Shown: positions 33,668-41,511 of the stretch, one piece after another | Numbering within the stretch: position 1 is the stretch's first letter | How the letters are laid out: each line of letters opens with the position of its first letter | DNA from: Sva-07 sp963717385 | Lineage (GTDB): Bacteria > Actinomycetota > Acidimicrobiia > Acidimicrobiales > Ilumatobacteraceae | Assembly: GCA_963717385.1 (NCBI GenBank) | Contig: CAVQWE010000005.1 | Span: 248,001 to 312,000 of the forward strand | Direction: 5' to 3' | DNA: 64,000 nucleotides | Program-made: the position numbers and the translations under genes | The notes under the pieces: model-generated | Told to the model about the DNA's origin: nothing | Seen by the model: the letters and a program-made list of their open reading frames with translations, nothing else | Databases searched by the model: none

Positions 33668-33673
33668 TAGTTT
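33668..33673 (+). promoter_or_regulatory. -10 box TAGTTT for the hydroxybutyryl-CoA dehydrogenase gene
   Basis: TAGTTT is followed by 6 nt and ATG 33680. Confidence 0.55.
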
Positions 33674-33679
33674 GCGCGT

Positions 33680-34531
33680 ATGGGAACGATCAGCACCGTA
33701 GGAATCATCGGGTCGGGAATCATGGGTTCCGGCCTGGCAGAAGTGGCTGCACGAGCCGGCTTCGACGTGATCGTGCGTTCTCGCACCCAAGCAGGCGCAG
33801 ATGCCGTGCTGCACGGCATCGACGCGGGCCTCACCAAGCAGGTGTCGCGCGAGCGCCTGACCGACGACGAGCGCCACGCGATCCTCGGCCGCATCACCGT
33901 GACCGACGACCTCCACGGCCTGGCCAACTGCGACCTCGTGATCGAGAGCATCGTCGAGGACATGGCTGCGAAGCGCGACCTGTTCGAGCACCTCGATCGC
34001 ATCGTGAAGCCCGAGGCGATCATCGCCACGAACACTTCGACGCTCGCCGTCGTCGAGCTCGCGATGACCACCGAGCGGCCCGACAAGGTGTGCGGCATCC
34101 ACTTCTTCAACCCGGCGCCGATGATGAAGCTGGTCGAGGTGATCAAGCCGCTGACCGCATCGGACGACACGATCACCACCGCGCTCGAGTTCGTCGCCGC
34201 CTGCGGCAAGGACGCCGTGCAGGTCGAGGACCGTGCCGGCTTCATCGTCAACGCTCTGCTGTTCCCGTACCTCAACAATGCGATTCGCATGTGGGAGAAC
34301 GGCACGGCCTCGATGGACGACATCGATACCGCGATGATGGGCGGCTGCAACTTCCCGATGGGACCGTTCGCGTTGCTCGACCTCGTCGGGCTCGACACGT
34401 CGCTGGCGATCCTCGACGCCCTCTACGACGAGTTCCGCGACCCGAACTTCGCTGCCGCTCCGGCACTGCGCCGCATGGTCGCCGCAGGCCAGCTCGGCCG
34501 CAAGACCAAGCACGGCTTCCGCACCTACTGA
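33680..34531 (+). CDS. 3-hydroxybutyryl-CoA dehydrogenase
   Basis: NAD(P)-dependent oxidation/reduction between acetoacetyl-CoA and 3-hydroxybutyryl-CoA. The Rossmann motif is VGIIGSGIMGSGLAEVAAR; VIESIVEDMAAKRDLF, ATNTSTLAV and GIHFFNPAPMMKLVEVI hold the catalytic Ser/His/Asn environment, and the C-terminal domain ends GPFALLDLVGLDTSLAIL. It has 283 residues, typical of FadB2/Hbd. It is the first gene to the right of the divergent mrp operon and lies 1.9 kb before ethylmalonyl-CoA mutase, so a role in C4-CoA metabolism or polyhydroxybutyrate turnover is plausible. Confidence 0.93.
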   Translation: MGTISTVGIIGSGIMGSGLAEVAARAGFDVIVRSRTQAGADAVLHGIDAGLTKQVSRERLTDDERHAILGRITVTDDLHGLANCDLVIESIVEDMAAKRDLFEHLDRIVKPEAIIATNTSTLAVVELAMTTERPDKVCGIHFFNPAPMMKLVEVIKPLTASDDTITTALEFVAACGKDAVQVEDRAGFIVNALLFPYLNNAIRMWENGTASMDDIDTAMMGGCNFPMGPFALLDLVGLDTSLAILDALYDEFRDPNFAAAPALRRMVAAGQLGRKTKHGFRTY

Positions 34532-34570
34532 CCCGTCACACGGTGCCGGGCCTACTGTGACGGTTCGCTC

Positions 34571-35260
34571 GTGAGACAACCGCCCGAGGTGCCGATCGAA
34601 CCGCCGCCGTCGCGGTTCGCCATGCCCGACCCGCTCGACATCGAGCCGGGTGAAGACCTCGTCGCCGTCGGCGCCGACCTCGAGCCGGGAACACTGCTGG
34701 CCGCCTACCGCTCCGGGTTGTTCCCGATGCCGGTCGACCCGTATCGGCGGCGATCGAAGATGGCCTGGTTCTCGCCGGATCCACGTGGCATCATCCCGCT
34801 CGACGGGCTCCATGTGAGTCGTTCGTTGCGCCGGAACATGCGGCGTTTCGAGGTGCGCATGAACACCCGATTCCGAGACGTCGTCGTGGCCTGCGCGAAC
34901 CCGGAGCGGCCCGGCCGCTGGATCACCAACCCGATCGTCGATGCGTACACCGAGTTGTTCGATCTCGGCTGGGGCCACTCGGTCGAGGTGTACGAGCACG
35001 GCGAGCTGGTCGGAGGGCTCTACGGGTTGCGCATCGAGCGGTTCTTCGCTGGTGAAGCCATGTTCCACACCGCCACCGATGCGTCCAAGGCTGCGCTGGT
35101 CACCCTCGTCGACTGGCTGAACGCCACAGGCGCCGAACTCCTCGACGTGCAATGGGTCACCGATCACCTGGCCACCCTCGGCGCCGTGGCCGTTTCCCGC
35201 CCGGCCTACCTCACCCGCCTCCGCCCAGCGATCCTCCCACCAACGCAGAATTCGGAGTGA
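34571..35260 (+). CDS. aat: leucyl/phenylalanyl-tRNA-protein transferase
   Basis: Adds Leu or Phe to proteins with N-terminal Lys or Arg, marking them for ClpS/ClpAP (N-degron pathway). LLAAYRSGLFPMP, MAWFSPDPRGIIPL, WITNPIVDAYTELFDLGWGHSVEV and GGLYGLRIERFFAGEAMFH are the family blocks, the last with the catalytic Glu/Ala region. 229 residues. GTG 34571 is used; a TACTGT box lies 12 nt upstream, so it has a short leader, unlike its neighbour. Confidence 0.93.
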   Translation: MRQPPEVPIEPPPSRFAMPDPLDIEPGEDLVAVGADLEPGTLLAAYRSGLFPMPVDPYRRRSKMAWFSPDPRGIIPLDGLHVSRSLRRNMRRFEVRMNTRFRDVVVACANPERPGRWITNPIVDAYTELFDLGWGHSVEVYEHGELVGGLYGLRIERFFAGEAMFHTATDASKAALVTLVDWLNATGAELLDVQWVTDHLATLGAVAVSRPAYLTRLRPAILPPTQNSE

Positions 35261-35319
35261 ACTTCGCGCCCGACGCGATGCCGACTTCGAGTATCGGAGA
35301 AGTGGGTCGAAAAAGTCGT

Positions 35320-35350
35320 CGGAGCGGGTGGTCCGCCACCACCCGCTCCG
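35320..35350 (+). terminator. 13-bp perfect hairpin after aat
   Basis: CGGAGCGGGTGGT pairs perfectly with ACCACCCGCTCCG around a 5-nt loop, 59 nt past the aat stop. A strong GC stem without a T-tract. Confidence 0.6.
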
Positions 35351-35357
35351 AGAGCTT

Positions 35358-35449
35358 GCCGGCCGAATTCCGCCATCCGGCCGGCGGGTTCCCGCCAGAA
35401 GGGGAAACCTCAAAGGAGCGGATCTCCCAAAGGGGAGGGAGGAGATCCG
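35358..35449 (+). other. densely structured intergenic segment upstream of ecm
   Basis: At least two more stems follow the aat hairpin: GGCGGG/CCCGCC with a 2-nt loop around 35383-35396, and CGGATCTCC (35419-35427) pairing perfectly with GGAGATCCG (35441-35449), whose 13-nt loop itself can fold. GAAACC and purine runs lie between stems. It lies upstream of the apparent ecm start point, so it could be a separate small RNA or a compound terminator. No known riboswitch consensus was recognised. Confidence 0.4.
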
Positions 35450-35527
35450 GTCCATTTTCCGTCCCGTGGGACGTTGAGTTCTTCGGACCGAATCGCCACA
35501 GACTTGAGGACTTCTTCGTCGAGGCAC

Positions 35528-35533
35528 AACACT
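35528..35533 (+). promoter_or_regulatory. -10-like box AACACT for ecm
   Basis: AACACT is followed by 6 nt and ATG 35540. The 12-mer CAACACTGCACC around it recurs at the promoter of the FAD-linked oxidase gene (48157-48168). Confidence 0.4.
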
Positions 35534-35539
35534 GCACCC

Positions 35540-37540
35540 ATGAACTCCAGCACGGCATCTGCCGACGGCACCTCCAGCACGCCTGCGGCGTCACCTCCTC
35601 GATCGAAGGACCGCCCGTGGATGATGCGCACCTACTCGGGGCACTCGAGCGCGGAAGCGTCCAACGAGCTGTACCGGACGAACCTGGCCAAGGGCCAGAC
35701 CGGGCTCTCGATCGCTTTCGATCTGCCGACGCAGACCGGCTACGACCCGGACTCGGCGATGTCGAAGGGCGAGGTCGGCAAGGTCGGCGTTCCGGTCGCG
35801 CACCTCGGCCACATGCGGGCGCTGCTCGATCAGATCCCGCCCGACAAGATGAACACCTCGATGACGATCAATGCCACGGCGTCGTGGCTGCTCGCGCTCT
35901 ACGTCGCCAACGCCGAAGAGCAGGGCGTCGACGCCTCGCAGCTGCGCGGCACCACACAGAACGACATCGTCAAGGAATACCTGTCGCGCGGCACCTACAT
36001 CTTCCCACCCGAACCGTCGCGGCGCCTGATCGTCGACATGGTGGCCTGGTGCTCTCAGCACGCGCCGCTGTGGAATCCGATGAACGTGTGCTCGTATCAC
36101 CTGCAGGAGGCAGGCGCGACGCCAGAGCAGGAGATCGCCTATTCGATGGCAACCGCCATCGGCGTGCTCGATGCCGTGCGCGATTCGGGCCAGGTGTCGC
36201 CTGAGCAGTTCACCCAGGTGTTCGGCTCGATCTCGTTCTTCGTCAATGCGGGCATCCGCTTCGTCGAAGAGGTCTGCAAACTGCGTGCGATGACCGACAT
36301 GTGGGAGCAGATCGGTCGTGAGCGCTACGGCGTCACCGACGACAAGGCACTCCGCTTCCGCTACGGGGTCCAGGTCAACTCGTTGGGTCTCACCGAGGCC
36401 CAGCCCGAGAACAACGTGCAGCGCATCGTGTTGGAGATGCTCGCCGTCACCCTGTCGAAGCGGGCACGGGCGCGATCGGTGCAGTTGCCGGCGTGGAACG
36501 AGGCGCTGGGTCTGCCGCGCCCCTGGGACCAGCAGTGGTCGCTGCGGATGCAACAGGTGCTGGCCTTCGAGACCGACCTGCTCGAGTACGACGACATCTT
36601 CGACGGCTCGACGGTCATCGAGGGCCGCACCGACGAGCTGCGGGCTGCGGCACAGGCCGAACTCGACGACGTGCTCGAGATGGGCGGTGCATTCGAGGCG
36701 GTCGAGACACTGAAGTCGCGGCTCGTCACCTCGATGGCAGCTCGCACGCGACGCATCGAGTCTGGTGAGCAGATCGTGGTCGGCGTCAACGACTTCGTGG
36801 AGGCGACCGACTCGCCTCTCGGTGGCGAGGGGGCCATCTTGAAGGTCGACCCGGCGATCGAGCGACATCTCGCCGCCGACATCGCCGAGTGGCGTTCGGC
36901 TCGCGACCAGGCAACCGTCGATGCCGCACTCGACGAACTGCGACGCGCCGCCGAGGGCGGCGACAACATCATGCCGCCGTCGATCGCACTGGCGAGAGCC
37001 GGCGGAACCACCGGCGAGTGGGGCGACGTGATGCGAGCCGTGTTCGGCGAGTACCGCGCCCCCACTGGCGTGAGCGGCGCGACCGGTTCAGCGCAGGGTC
37101 TCGGCGAGGTGGTCGAGTTCGTCAAGGCAATGGCCGGCGGTCCGCCGAAGTTCCTGGTCGCGAAGCCGGGGCTCGACGGCCACTCGAACGGAGCAGAACA
37201 GATCGCCGTTGCCGCACGCGACTCCGGCATGGAGGTCGTGTATTCCGGGATTCGCTCAACGCCCGAGCAGATTGCGGCGTCGGCGCGCGATGAAGACCCC
37301 GACGTGATCGGACTGTCGATCCTGTCCGGCTCGCACCTCGACCTCGTCCCCGACGTGCTCAGGCACCTGAAGGAGATGGGCGTCGATGCTCCCGTCGTGG
37401 TCGGCGGCATCATCCCCGAAGACGACCGCCCACGTCTGGCCGAGATCGGTATCGCCGCCGTCTACACCCCGAAGGACTTCCAGCTCGCGAAGATCATCCG
37501 CGACGTGGCCGACCTCGCGGTCGCCCATCGCACCCCCTGA
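35540..37540 (+). CDS. meaA: ethylmalonyl-CoA mutase (MeaA type)
   Basis: An adenosylcobalamin enzyme converting ethylmalonyl-CoA to methylsuccinyl-CoA in the ethylmalonyl-CoA acetate-assimilation pathway. The mutase domain covers about residues 25-500, with RTYSGHSSAEASNELYRTNLAKGQTGLSIAFDLPTQTG-type substrate region, NPMNVCSYHLQEAGATPEQE and LGLPRPWDQQWSLRMQQ. A fused B12-binding domain follows with the cobalamin motif DGHSNG (D-x-H-x2-G) and GGIIPEDDRPRL. 666 residues from ATG 35540. A TTG at 35474 is an alternative upstream start. The architecture and motifs match MeaA/Ecm rather than two-subunit methylmalonyl-CoA mutase. Confidence 0.9.
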   Translation: MNSSTASADGTSSTPAASPPRSKDRPWMMRTYSGHSSAEASNELYRTNLAKGQTGLSIAFDLPTQTGYDPDSAMSKGEVGKVGVPVAHLGHMRALLDQIPPDKMNTSMTINATASWLLALYVANAEEQGVDASQLRGTTQNDIVKEYLSRGTYIFPPEPSRRLIVDMVAWCSQHAPLWNPMNVCSYHLQEAGATPEQEIAYSMATAIGVLDAVRDSGQVSPEQFTQVFGSISFFVNAGIRFVEEVCKLRAMTDMWEQIGRERYGVTDDKALRFRYGVQVNSLGLTEAQPENNVQRIVLEMLAVTLSKRARARSVQLPAWNEALGLPRPWDQQWSLRMQQVLAFETDLLEYDDIFDGSTVIEGRTDELRAAAQAELDDVLEMGGAFEAVETLKSRLVTSMAARTRRIESGEQIVVGVNDFVEATDSPLGGEGAILKVDPAIERHLAADIAEWRSARDQATVDAALDELRRAAEGGDNIMPPSIALARAGGTTGEWGDVMRAVFGEYRAPTGVSGATGSAQGLGEVVEFVKAMAGGPPKFLVAKPGLDGHSNGAEQIAVAARDSGMEVVYSGIRSTPEQIAASARDEDPDVIGLSILSGSHLDLVPDVLRHLKEMGVDAPVVVGGIIPEDDRPRLAEIGIAAVYTPKDFQLAKIIRDVADLAVAHRTP

Positions 37541-37547
37541 CTGATCG

Positions 37548-38252
37548 TCAGACGGTGGCCGGCTGGCGCTGTTCGCGCTGGATCCACGAATCGAGCGCAT
37601 CGCCCGATTCGAAACTGGTGATCAGCGCATACCGAGGGGCATCGCCGTTGTGGACCACCACGTGCCAGAGGCGTTGGGTGTCGACCACGAACCGGGCTCC
37701 CTTGGTGAGCGGCACACGCTGCTCGGTCGCCGGGTCGGGCAGGCCGTCGGCTCCGTTGTCCATCAACAACATGTAGCTGTCGGGGTTGTCGGTGAGCTCG
37801 ACCCACGAACGCACGACCCATCCCTCAGCGTCAGGGTTGAAACGGTTGTTGTCGTCACGATGGAACGAACGCATCGCCGCTTCGCGGTCTTGGGGCTCGA
37901 GCTTGATGATGCGCACCCGGCCGAAGTTGGCTCCGACCTCGTCGACATAGTTGCGAATCGTCGGTGCGATCTCGGCGTTCGAGGTCCACAGCGCATCCTT
38001 GTCGGTCTTGCCCTTGTCCCAGAACCCGCGACAGTCGAGCTCGCCGTCAGCCGACGCGATCGGTGCGAAGTTGGTGTCGCCACCCGACTTCCAATCCATG
38101 TACTCGAGGTTGACGAACTCGGATTCGGGAATGTCGTAGGGAAGATCTCGCAATGCCACGAAACCGGTCTCGGCGAGCACGTCGAGGCGCCGGTGCGGGG
38201 TGTCGAGCGGGATCGCCACGCTCCAATGATCGGGGGTCGGCCAGAAGCTCAT
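37548..38252 (-). CDS. 2OG/Fe(II) oxygenase-like (aspartyl beta-hydroxylase-type cupin) protein
   Basis: A 234-residue cytosolic protein. FHRDDNNRFNPDAEGW gives an H-x-D iron-ligand pair and TQRLWHVVVHNGDAPRYALITSF a distal His followed by an Arg, the layout of jelly-roll 2-oxoglutarate oxygenases of the aspartyl/asparaginyl hydroxylase group. RVPLTKGARFVVD is the intervening strand pair. ATG 38252 is fixed by TAGACT 7 nt upstream. The substrate is unknown. It is convergent with ecm, with only 7 nt between stops. Confidence 0.65.
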   Translation of the reverse strand: MSFWPTPDHWSVAIPLDTPHRRLDVLAETGFVALRDLPYDIPESEFVNLEYMDWKSGGDTNFAPIASADGELDCRGFWDKGKTDKDALWTSNAEIAPTIRNYVDEVGANFGRVRIIKLEPQDREAAMRSFHRDDNNRFNPDAEGWVVRSWVELTDNPDSYMLLMDNGADGLPDPATEQRVPLTKGARFVVDTQRLWHVVVHNGDAPRYALITSFESGDALDSWIQREQRQPATV

Positions 38253-38259
38253 GGAGGCA

Positions 38260-38265
38260 AGTCTA
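38260..38265 (-). promoter_or_regulatory. -10 box TAGACT for the oxygenase-like gene
   Basis: TAGACT is followed by 7 nt and ATG 38252. Confidence 0.55.
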
Positions 38266-38351
38266 CGAATCACGCGGGGCCCGACCAGGGCACTGTGACC
38301 CATCACCGTGCCTGGGGCGTCGCGAGGTGTCGGACGCCGGCGTTGTCCGGA

Positions 38352-38705
38352 TCAGGGTTGCGTGGTGTCGCTGGTGCGGCCGTCGTCGATGACCAACAGG
38401 CCCTCGGGGATCTCGAGGGACTGGCCGGCTTGGATCGCATCGCTGTCCAGGCCATTGCGTTCCATGATCGCGTTGACGGTGACGCTGAATCGTTCGGCGA
38501 TCTTGCCGAGCGTGTCACCCGACTGCACGACGTACAAGAAGTCGCCGGGCACCACCGTGGTGGTCGTGGTGGTCGTGGTCGGTGTGGTCGTGACGATCGG
38601 GGGCAGCCGTTCCTGCGACGCCGGATCGGTGGTGCCACAGGCAACACCCACGACAGCCAGTACGGCCACGACTGCGGCAGTTGCTGAACGATCGGGCCAC
38701 TTCAT
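38352..38705 (-). CDS. LysM-domain lipoprotein
   Basis: An exported 117-residue protein. The N-terminal hydrophobic signal ends VVGVACG with Cys as the lipidation site, then a poly-Thr linker, then one LysM domain (YVVQSGDTLGKIAERFSVTVNAIMERNGL, ending GQSLEIPEG) that binds peptidoglycan or chitin-like glycan. TAGCAT lies 8 nt before ATG 38705, which excludes the in-frame ATG at 38753. Likely a wall-associated protein. It is divergent from the hydrolase pair at 38821. Confidence 0.85.
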   Translation of the reverse strand: MKWPDRSATAAVVAVLAVVGVACGTTDPASQERLPPIVTTTPTTTTTTTTVVPGDFLYVVQSGDTLGKIAERFSVTVNAIMERNGLDSDAIQAGQSLEIPEGLLVIDDGRTSDTTQP

Positions 38706-38713
38706 CGTGGCGA

Positions 38714-38719
38714 ATGCTA
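38714..38719 (-). promoter_or_regulatory. -10 box TAGCAT for the LysM gene
   Basis: TAGCAT is followed by 8 nt and ATG 38705. Confidence 0.5.
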
Positions 38720-38806
38720 TGCGAACGGCGCTCGGACCGGTACGCGAGGGCACACCGACGGGATGGAACGAACGTCACGAGATGCAGCGCGGCGGGTGCG
38801 GCGACG

Positions 38807-38812
38807 TACTCT
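38807..38812 (+). promoter_or_regulatory. -10 box TACTCT for the hydrolase pair
   Basis: TACTCT is followed by 8 nt and GTG 38821. Confidence 0.5.
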
Positions 38813-38820
38813 CGGAACTC

Positions 38821-39810
38821 GTGACGAACACCCCCACCCCGATCGTGGCCGATCGATCGTTCGGCGATCCGTCGAACGAGTTCGACTATCCCGATGCAGA
38901 GCATCCCGCCCGCGAGTACCACCTCGACGCCAACGGACTCCAGATCGCCGTGCACGAATGGGGTGATCCGGACGCCCCTCCGATGGTGCTGGTCCACGGG
39001 GGTTTCGACTTCGCACGCACCTACGACGTCTTCGCCCCGAAGCTCGCCGCCGGCGGGTGGCGGATCGTCAGCTGGGATCAGCGCGGCCACGGCGACAGCG
39101 AACACCCCGAGCTGTACTCGTGGGATGCCGACATGCGCGACGCCCTCACCGTGTTCGATCATGTGAGCCCCGGCCGACCCCTCCCGGTTGTCGGCCACTC
39201 GAAGGGCGGGGCGCTGATGACGCAGCTCGCCGACGCCCAGCCGTTCCGCTTCACCCACCTGATCAACATGGACGGCATCCCCTACAACCGTCGGATCCCC
39301 GACGTGGCCGAACACGAGCGCACGAAGATGGTCTCCGCCGAGATCGCCGGCTGGCTCGATCACCGACGCTCGACAGCGACCGCACAGCGCAAGCCGGGCA
39401 CGATCGAGGAACTCGCGAAGCGTCGCGGGCGCATGAATCCCCGACTCGACGCCGATTGGCTCAAGCGCCTCGTCACCACCGGCGGCTTCGAATCGGCCGA
39501 CGGTTGGCGTTGGAAGATCGACCCGTCGATGCGTTTCGGTGGGTTCGGGCCGTGGCGACCCGAGTGGACGTTGATGCGACTGCCAGGGCTCCCGATGCCG
39601 TTCCTCGGCATCCTCGGCCGCGAGATGGAGGAGATGGGCTGGGGAACGCCACCCGAGAAGGTGTTGCCGTTCATGCCGCTCGACGGTCGATGCGAGATCC
39701 TCGACGACGTCGGGCATTTCGTGCACATCGAACAGCCCGAGTTCGTCTCTGCGCTCGTCCTCGATTTCGTGGGTGCACCGAGCGCTGCCTCGACGGGAGC
39801 CGGCTCATGA
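38821..39810 (+). CDS. alpha/beta hydrolase
   Basis: A 329-residue cytosolic hydrolase. MVLVHGGFDFARTYDVFAPKL is the oxyanion-hole strand, WDQRGHGDSEHP the strand-4 motif, VVGHSKGGALM the nucleophile elbow (G-H-S-K-G) and VGHFVHIEQPEFV the catalytic His region. GTG 38821 follows a TACTCT box. The stop overlaps the next ATG (ATGA), so it is co-translated with a second hydrolase-fold protein that has lost its nucleophile; the pair may form a heteromer. Confidence 0.85.
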   Translation: MTNTPTPIVADRSFGDPSNEFDYPDAEHPAREYHLDANGLQIAVHEWGDPDAPPMVLVHGGFDFARTYDVFAPKLAAGGWRIVSWDQRGHGDSEHPELYSWDADMRDALTVFDHVSPGRPLPVVGHSKGGALMTQLADAQPFRFTHLINMDGIPYNRRIPDVAEHERTKMVSAEIAGWLDHRRSTATAQRKPGTIEELAKRRGRMNPRLDADWLKRLVTTGGFESADGWRWKIDPSMRFGGFGPWRPEWTLMRLPGLPMPFLGILGREMEEMGWGTPPEKVLPFMPLDGRCEILDDVGHFVHIEQPEFVSALVLDFVGAPSAASTGAGS

Positions 39811-40487
39811 CCCTCCACAGCGTCACCATGCTCCGTCACGGCAAGGTCGATCTCGCACTCCACCACCTCCGCGACGGCACCGCTGCGGGCGGGCGTCCGC
39901 TGCTCATCCTGCACGGCCTCGGCGAGGCGTCCCCTCACGCAGCCCCTCGATGGGTCGACAGCTGGACTGGTTCGGTGTCTGCGCTCGACTTCACCGGTCA
40001 CGGACTCTCGACGATCCCGCGCGGCGGCGGCTACACCGCAGAGCTCCTGCTCGGCGACGCTGACGCCGCACTGAACTCACTCACCGACGGAGATCCCACC
40101 CGCGCGATCACCGTGGTCGGCCGCGGGCTCGGCGCCTACATCGCGCTCCAAATCGCCGGTGCTCGGTCGGCTCAGGTGCACGGCGCCATCCTCGTCGACG
40201 GCCCCGGGCTGGCCGGTGGCCCCACCGGGCCGACCTCGCAGAGCTTCTTCTCGCTCCCGCCGAGCCCGGACACGCCCGACCCGTATGCGCTGGTCGAATT
40301 GGGCCGCGACCTGCGGCCCCCCGACTACGCCACGTTGTTCGTGCGGCTCGCGCTCGCGGGCTCCGAGCTCGACGAACCGATCGCGGTGGCGAGTGTGTTC
40401 CGCCCCGAATGGCTCGACGCCGTCTCGCGCGAGCACGGGGTGATGCAGGCCACCCTGACCGAAGCCCTCTCGGCCTACGCGGGCTGA
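39807..40487 (+). CDS. alpha/beta hydrolase-fold protein lacking the nucleophile Ser
   Basis: A 226-residue protein with the hydrolase scaffold: LLILHGLGEASPHAAPRW, VSALDFTGHGLSTIPRGGGY and ITVVGRGLGAYIALQIAG. At the nucleophile elbow the sequence is G105-R-G107-L-G109, Gly in place of Ser, so serine-hydrolase chemistry is not possible. A late acid or His is not evident either (ends VMQATLTEALSAYAG). It starts at ATG 39807 overlapping the active hydrolase gene upstream. Probably a binding or regulatory partner. A single-base error turning AGC into GGC cannot be excluded. Confidence 0.7.
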   Translation: MTLHSVTMLRHGKVDLALHHLRDGTAAGGRPLLILHGLGEASPHAAPRWVDSWTGSVSALDFTGHGLSTIPRGGGYTAELLLGDADAALNSLTDGDPTRAITVVGRGLGAYIALQIAGARSAQVHGAILVDGPGLAGGPTGPTSQSFFSLPPSPDTPDPYALVELGRDLRPPDYATLFVRLALAGSELDEPIAVASVFRPEWLDAVSREHGVMQATLTEALSAYAG

Positions 40488-40503
40488 GTCGGGCACCTCC
40501 GAG

Positions 40504-40509
40504 TAGCCT
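40504..40509 (+). promoter_or_regulatory. -10 box TAGCCT for crtZ
   Basis: TAGCCT is followed by 7 nt and GTG 40517. Confidence 0.55.
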
Positions 40510-40516
40510 CTCAATC

Positions 40517-41023
40517 GTGTCGGCAGCCTCGTTCGTGCTCTTCGTCATCGGCGGGTTCCTCCTCATGGAGCCATTGACAGCGGCGACGCACCGCTGGGTG
40601 ATGCACGGTGTCGGCCAATGGTTCCATCGCAGCCACCATCGCCCCGGGCGAACCTCGGGGTGGGAGCGCAACGACTGGTTTCCGGTGGCGTTCGCATCGA
40701 TCGTGATGCTCGGCTTCTGGGCCGGGTTCAACACCAGCCTCGTCGCCCTCGTGCCGCTCGGCATCGGTGTCACGCTCTACGGCATCGCCTACGCGCTCGT
40801 GCACGACGGCTACATCCATCGGCGTCTGCACATGTTCGGATCGCGTCGCATCGCACCACTCGAGCGGCTGGCCGACGCCCACCGGATCCACCACCTGTAC
40901 AACGCTGCCCCCTACGGCATGCTCGCACCCATCGTTCCTTCCGAGCTGCGCGCACGGGCCGCTGCCACCGATCGAGACCCCTTCGCACCGGTCACCCGAC
41001 CGGTGTCGACCACCGCGGCCTGA
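40517..41023 (+). CDS. crtZ: beta-carotene hydroxylase (CrtZ type)
   Basis: A membrane non-heme di-iron enzyme adding 3-hydroxyl groups to beta-ionone rings to make zeaxanthin. All His clusters of the fatty-acid-hydroxylase superfamily are present: THRWVMHG, FHRSHHRPG, HDGYIHRRLH and ADAHRIHHLY. Spans flank them (FVLFVIGGFLLMEPL, IVMLGFWAGF, LVPLGIGVTLYGIAYAL). 168 residues, normal for CrtZ. It stands alone with its own leaderless promoter; no other carotenoid gene is in the window. Confidence 0.9.
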   Translation: MSAASFVLFVIGGFLLMEPLTAATHRWVMHGVGQWFHRSHHRPGRTSGWERNDWFPVAFASIVMLGFWAGFNTSLVALVPLGIGVTLYGIAYALVHDGYIHRRLHMFGSRRIAPLERLADAHRIHHLYNAAPYGMLAPIVPSELRARAAATDRDPFAPVTRPVSTTAA

Positions 41024-41079
41024 CCGAAGTCGAATTCTCGGCGGATCGATCCCTTGGTGGATTGCCGAACGGCCGCTGC

Positions 41080-41085
41080 TAGATT
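41080..41085 (+). promoter_or_regulatory. -10 box TAGATT for the tRNA cluster
   Basis: TAGATT lies 38 nt before the first base of tRNA-Glu, with TTGGTG about 20 nt further upstream as a loose -35 candidate. Confidence 0.35.
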
Positions 41086-41122
41086 CATGTCGCTCTCAAC
41101 GAGACAAGGCCATTGCCTTCAG

Positions 41123-41195
41123 GCCCCCATCGTCTAGTGGCCTAGGACACCACCCTTTCAAGGTGGCGGCACGGGTTCGAATCCCGTTGGGGGTG
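41123..41195 (+). tRNA. tRNA-Glu(TTC)
   Basis: Cloverleaf: acceptor GCCCCCA pairs with TGGGGGT (one G-T), anticodon stem CCACC/GGTGG with loop CTTTCAA giving anticodon TTC, T-loop TTCGAAT. The 3' CCA is not encoded. This is also the substrate tRNA of HemA in the C5 heme pathway. Confidence 0.97.
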
Positions 41196-41220
41196 CGGCG
41201 CGAAAGCGTTGGACATATCT

Positions 41221-41295
41221 GGTCCCGTGGTGAAGTCAGGAGTTCACGCCGGCCTGTCAAGCCGGAGGTCGCGGGTTCAAATCCCGTCGGGACCG
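41221..41295 (+). tRNA. tRNA-Asp(GTC)
   Basis: Acceptor GGTCCCG/CGGGACC, anticodon stem CCGGC/GCCGG with loop CTGTCAA giving GTC, T-loop TTCAAAT. CCA is not encoded. 25 nt after tRNA-Glu. Confidence 0.97.
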
Positions 41296-41304
41296 CAGCA
41301 GGGG

Positions 41305-41340
41305 GCCACTCGTCGTCGGAAGATGGCGGGTGGCTTTTCT
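41305..41340 (+). terminator. intrinsic terminator after tRNA-Asp
   Basis: GCCAC (41305-41309) pairs with GTGGC (41330-41334), followed at once by TTTTCT. It would end the Glu-Asp transcript before tRNA-Phe. Confidence 0.5.
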
Positions 41341-41382
41341 GTCACGAACACCGGTTTCGGATGCCTGGTCCGAAGCCAACAC

Positions 41383-41455
41383 GGTCGAGTAGCTCAGTTG
41401 GCAGAGCACACGCCTGAAAAGCGTGGGGTCACCGGATCGACGCCGGTCTCGACCA
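41383..41455 (+). tRNA. tRNA-Phe(GAA) with unusual T-loop
   Basis: Acceptor GGTCGAG/CTCGACC, D-stem GCTC/GAGC, anticodon stem CACGC/GCGTG with loop CTGAAAA giving GAA, T-stem ACCGG/CCGGT. The T-loop reads ATCGACG, so position 54 is A where nearly all bacterial tRNAs have T. CCA is not encoded. Confidence 0.95.
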
Positions 41456-41511
41456 CTTCGAACGACGCGGGTTGACGTGCGTCGCTGACATCGAACGGCG
41501 AGACTGACAGC

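Noticed and set aside
33653..35527. 624-codon minus-strand ORF opposite the dehydrogenase and aat genes
   Set aside because: The plus strand has two clear enzymes with promoters; the antisense frame shows no motifs.
35261..35539. Cobalamin riboswitch before the B12-dependent mutase
   Set aside because: No B12-box or core consensus was found, and the probable transcription start lies downstream of the structured region.
38545..38600. Simple GTG/GTC repeat
   Set aside because: It encodes the poly-Thr linker of the LysM lipoprotein; a similar run at 45305-45360 encodes the MMPL linker. Protein-level low complexity rather than a DNA repeat.
41209..41475. 88-codon ORF across tRNA-Asp and tRNA-Phe
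   Set aside because: It reads through two tRNA genes and has no independent support.
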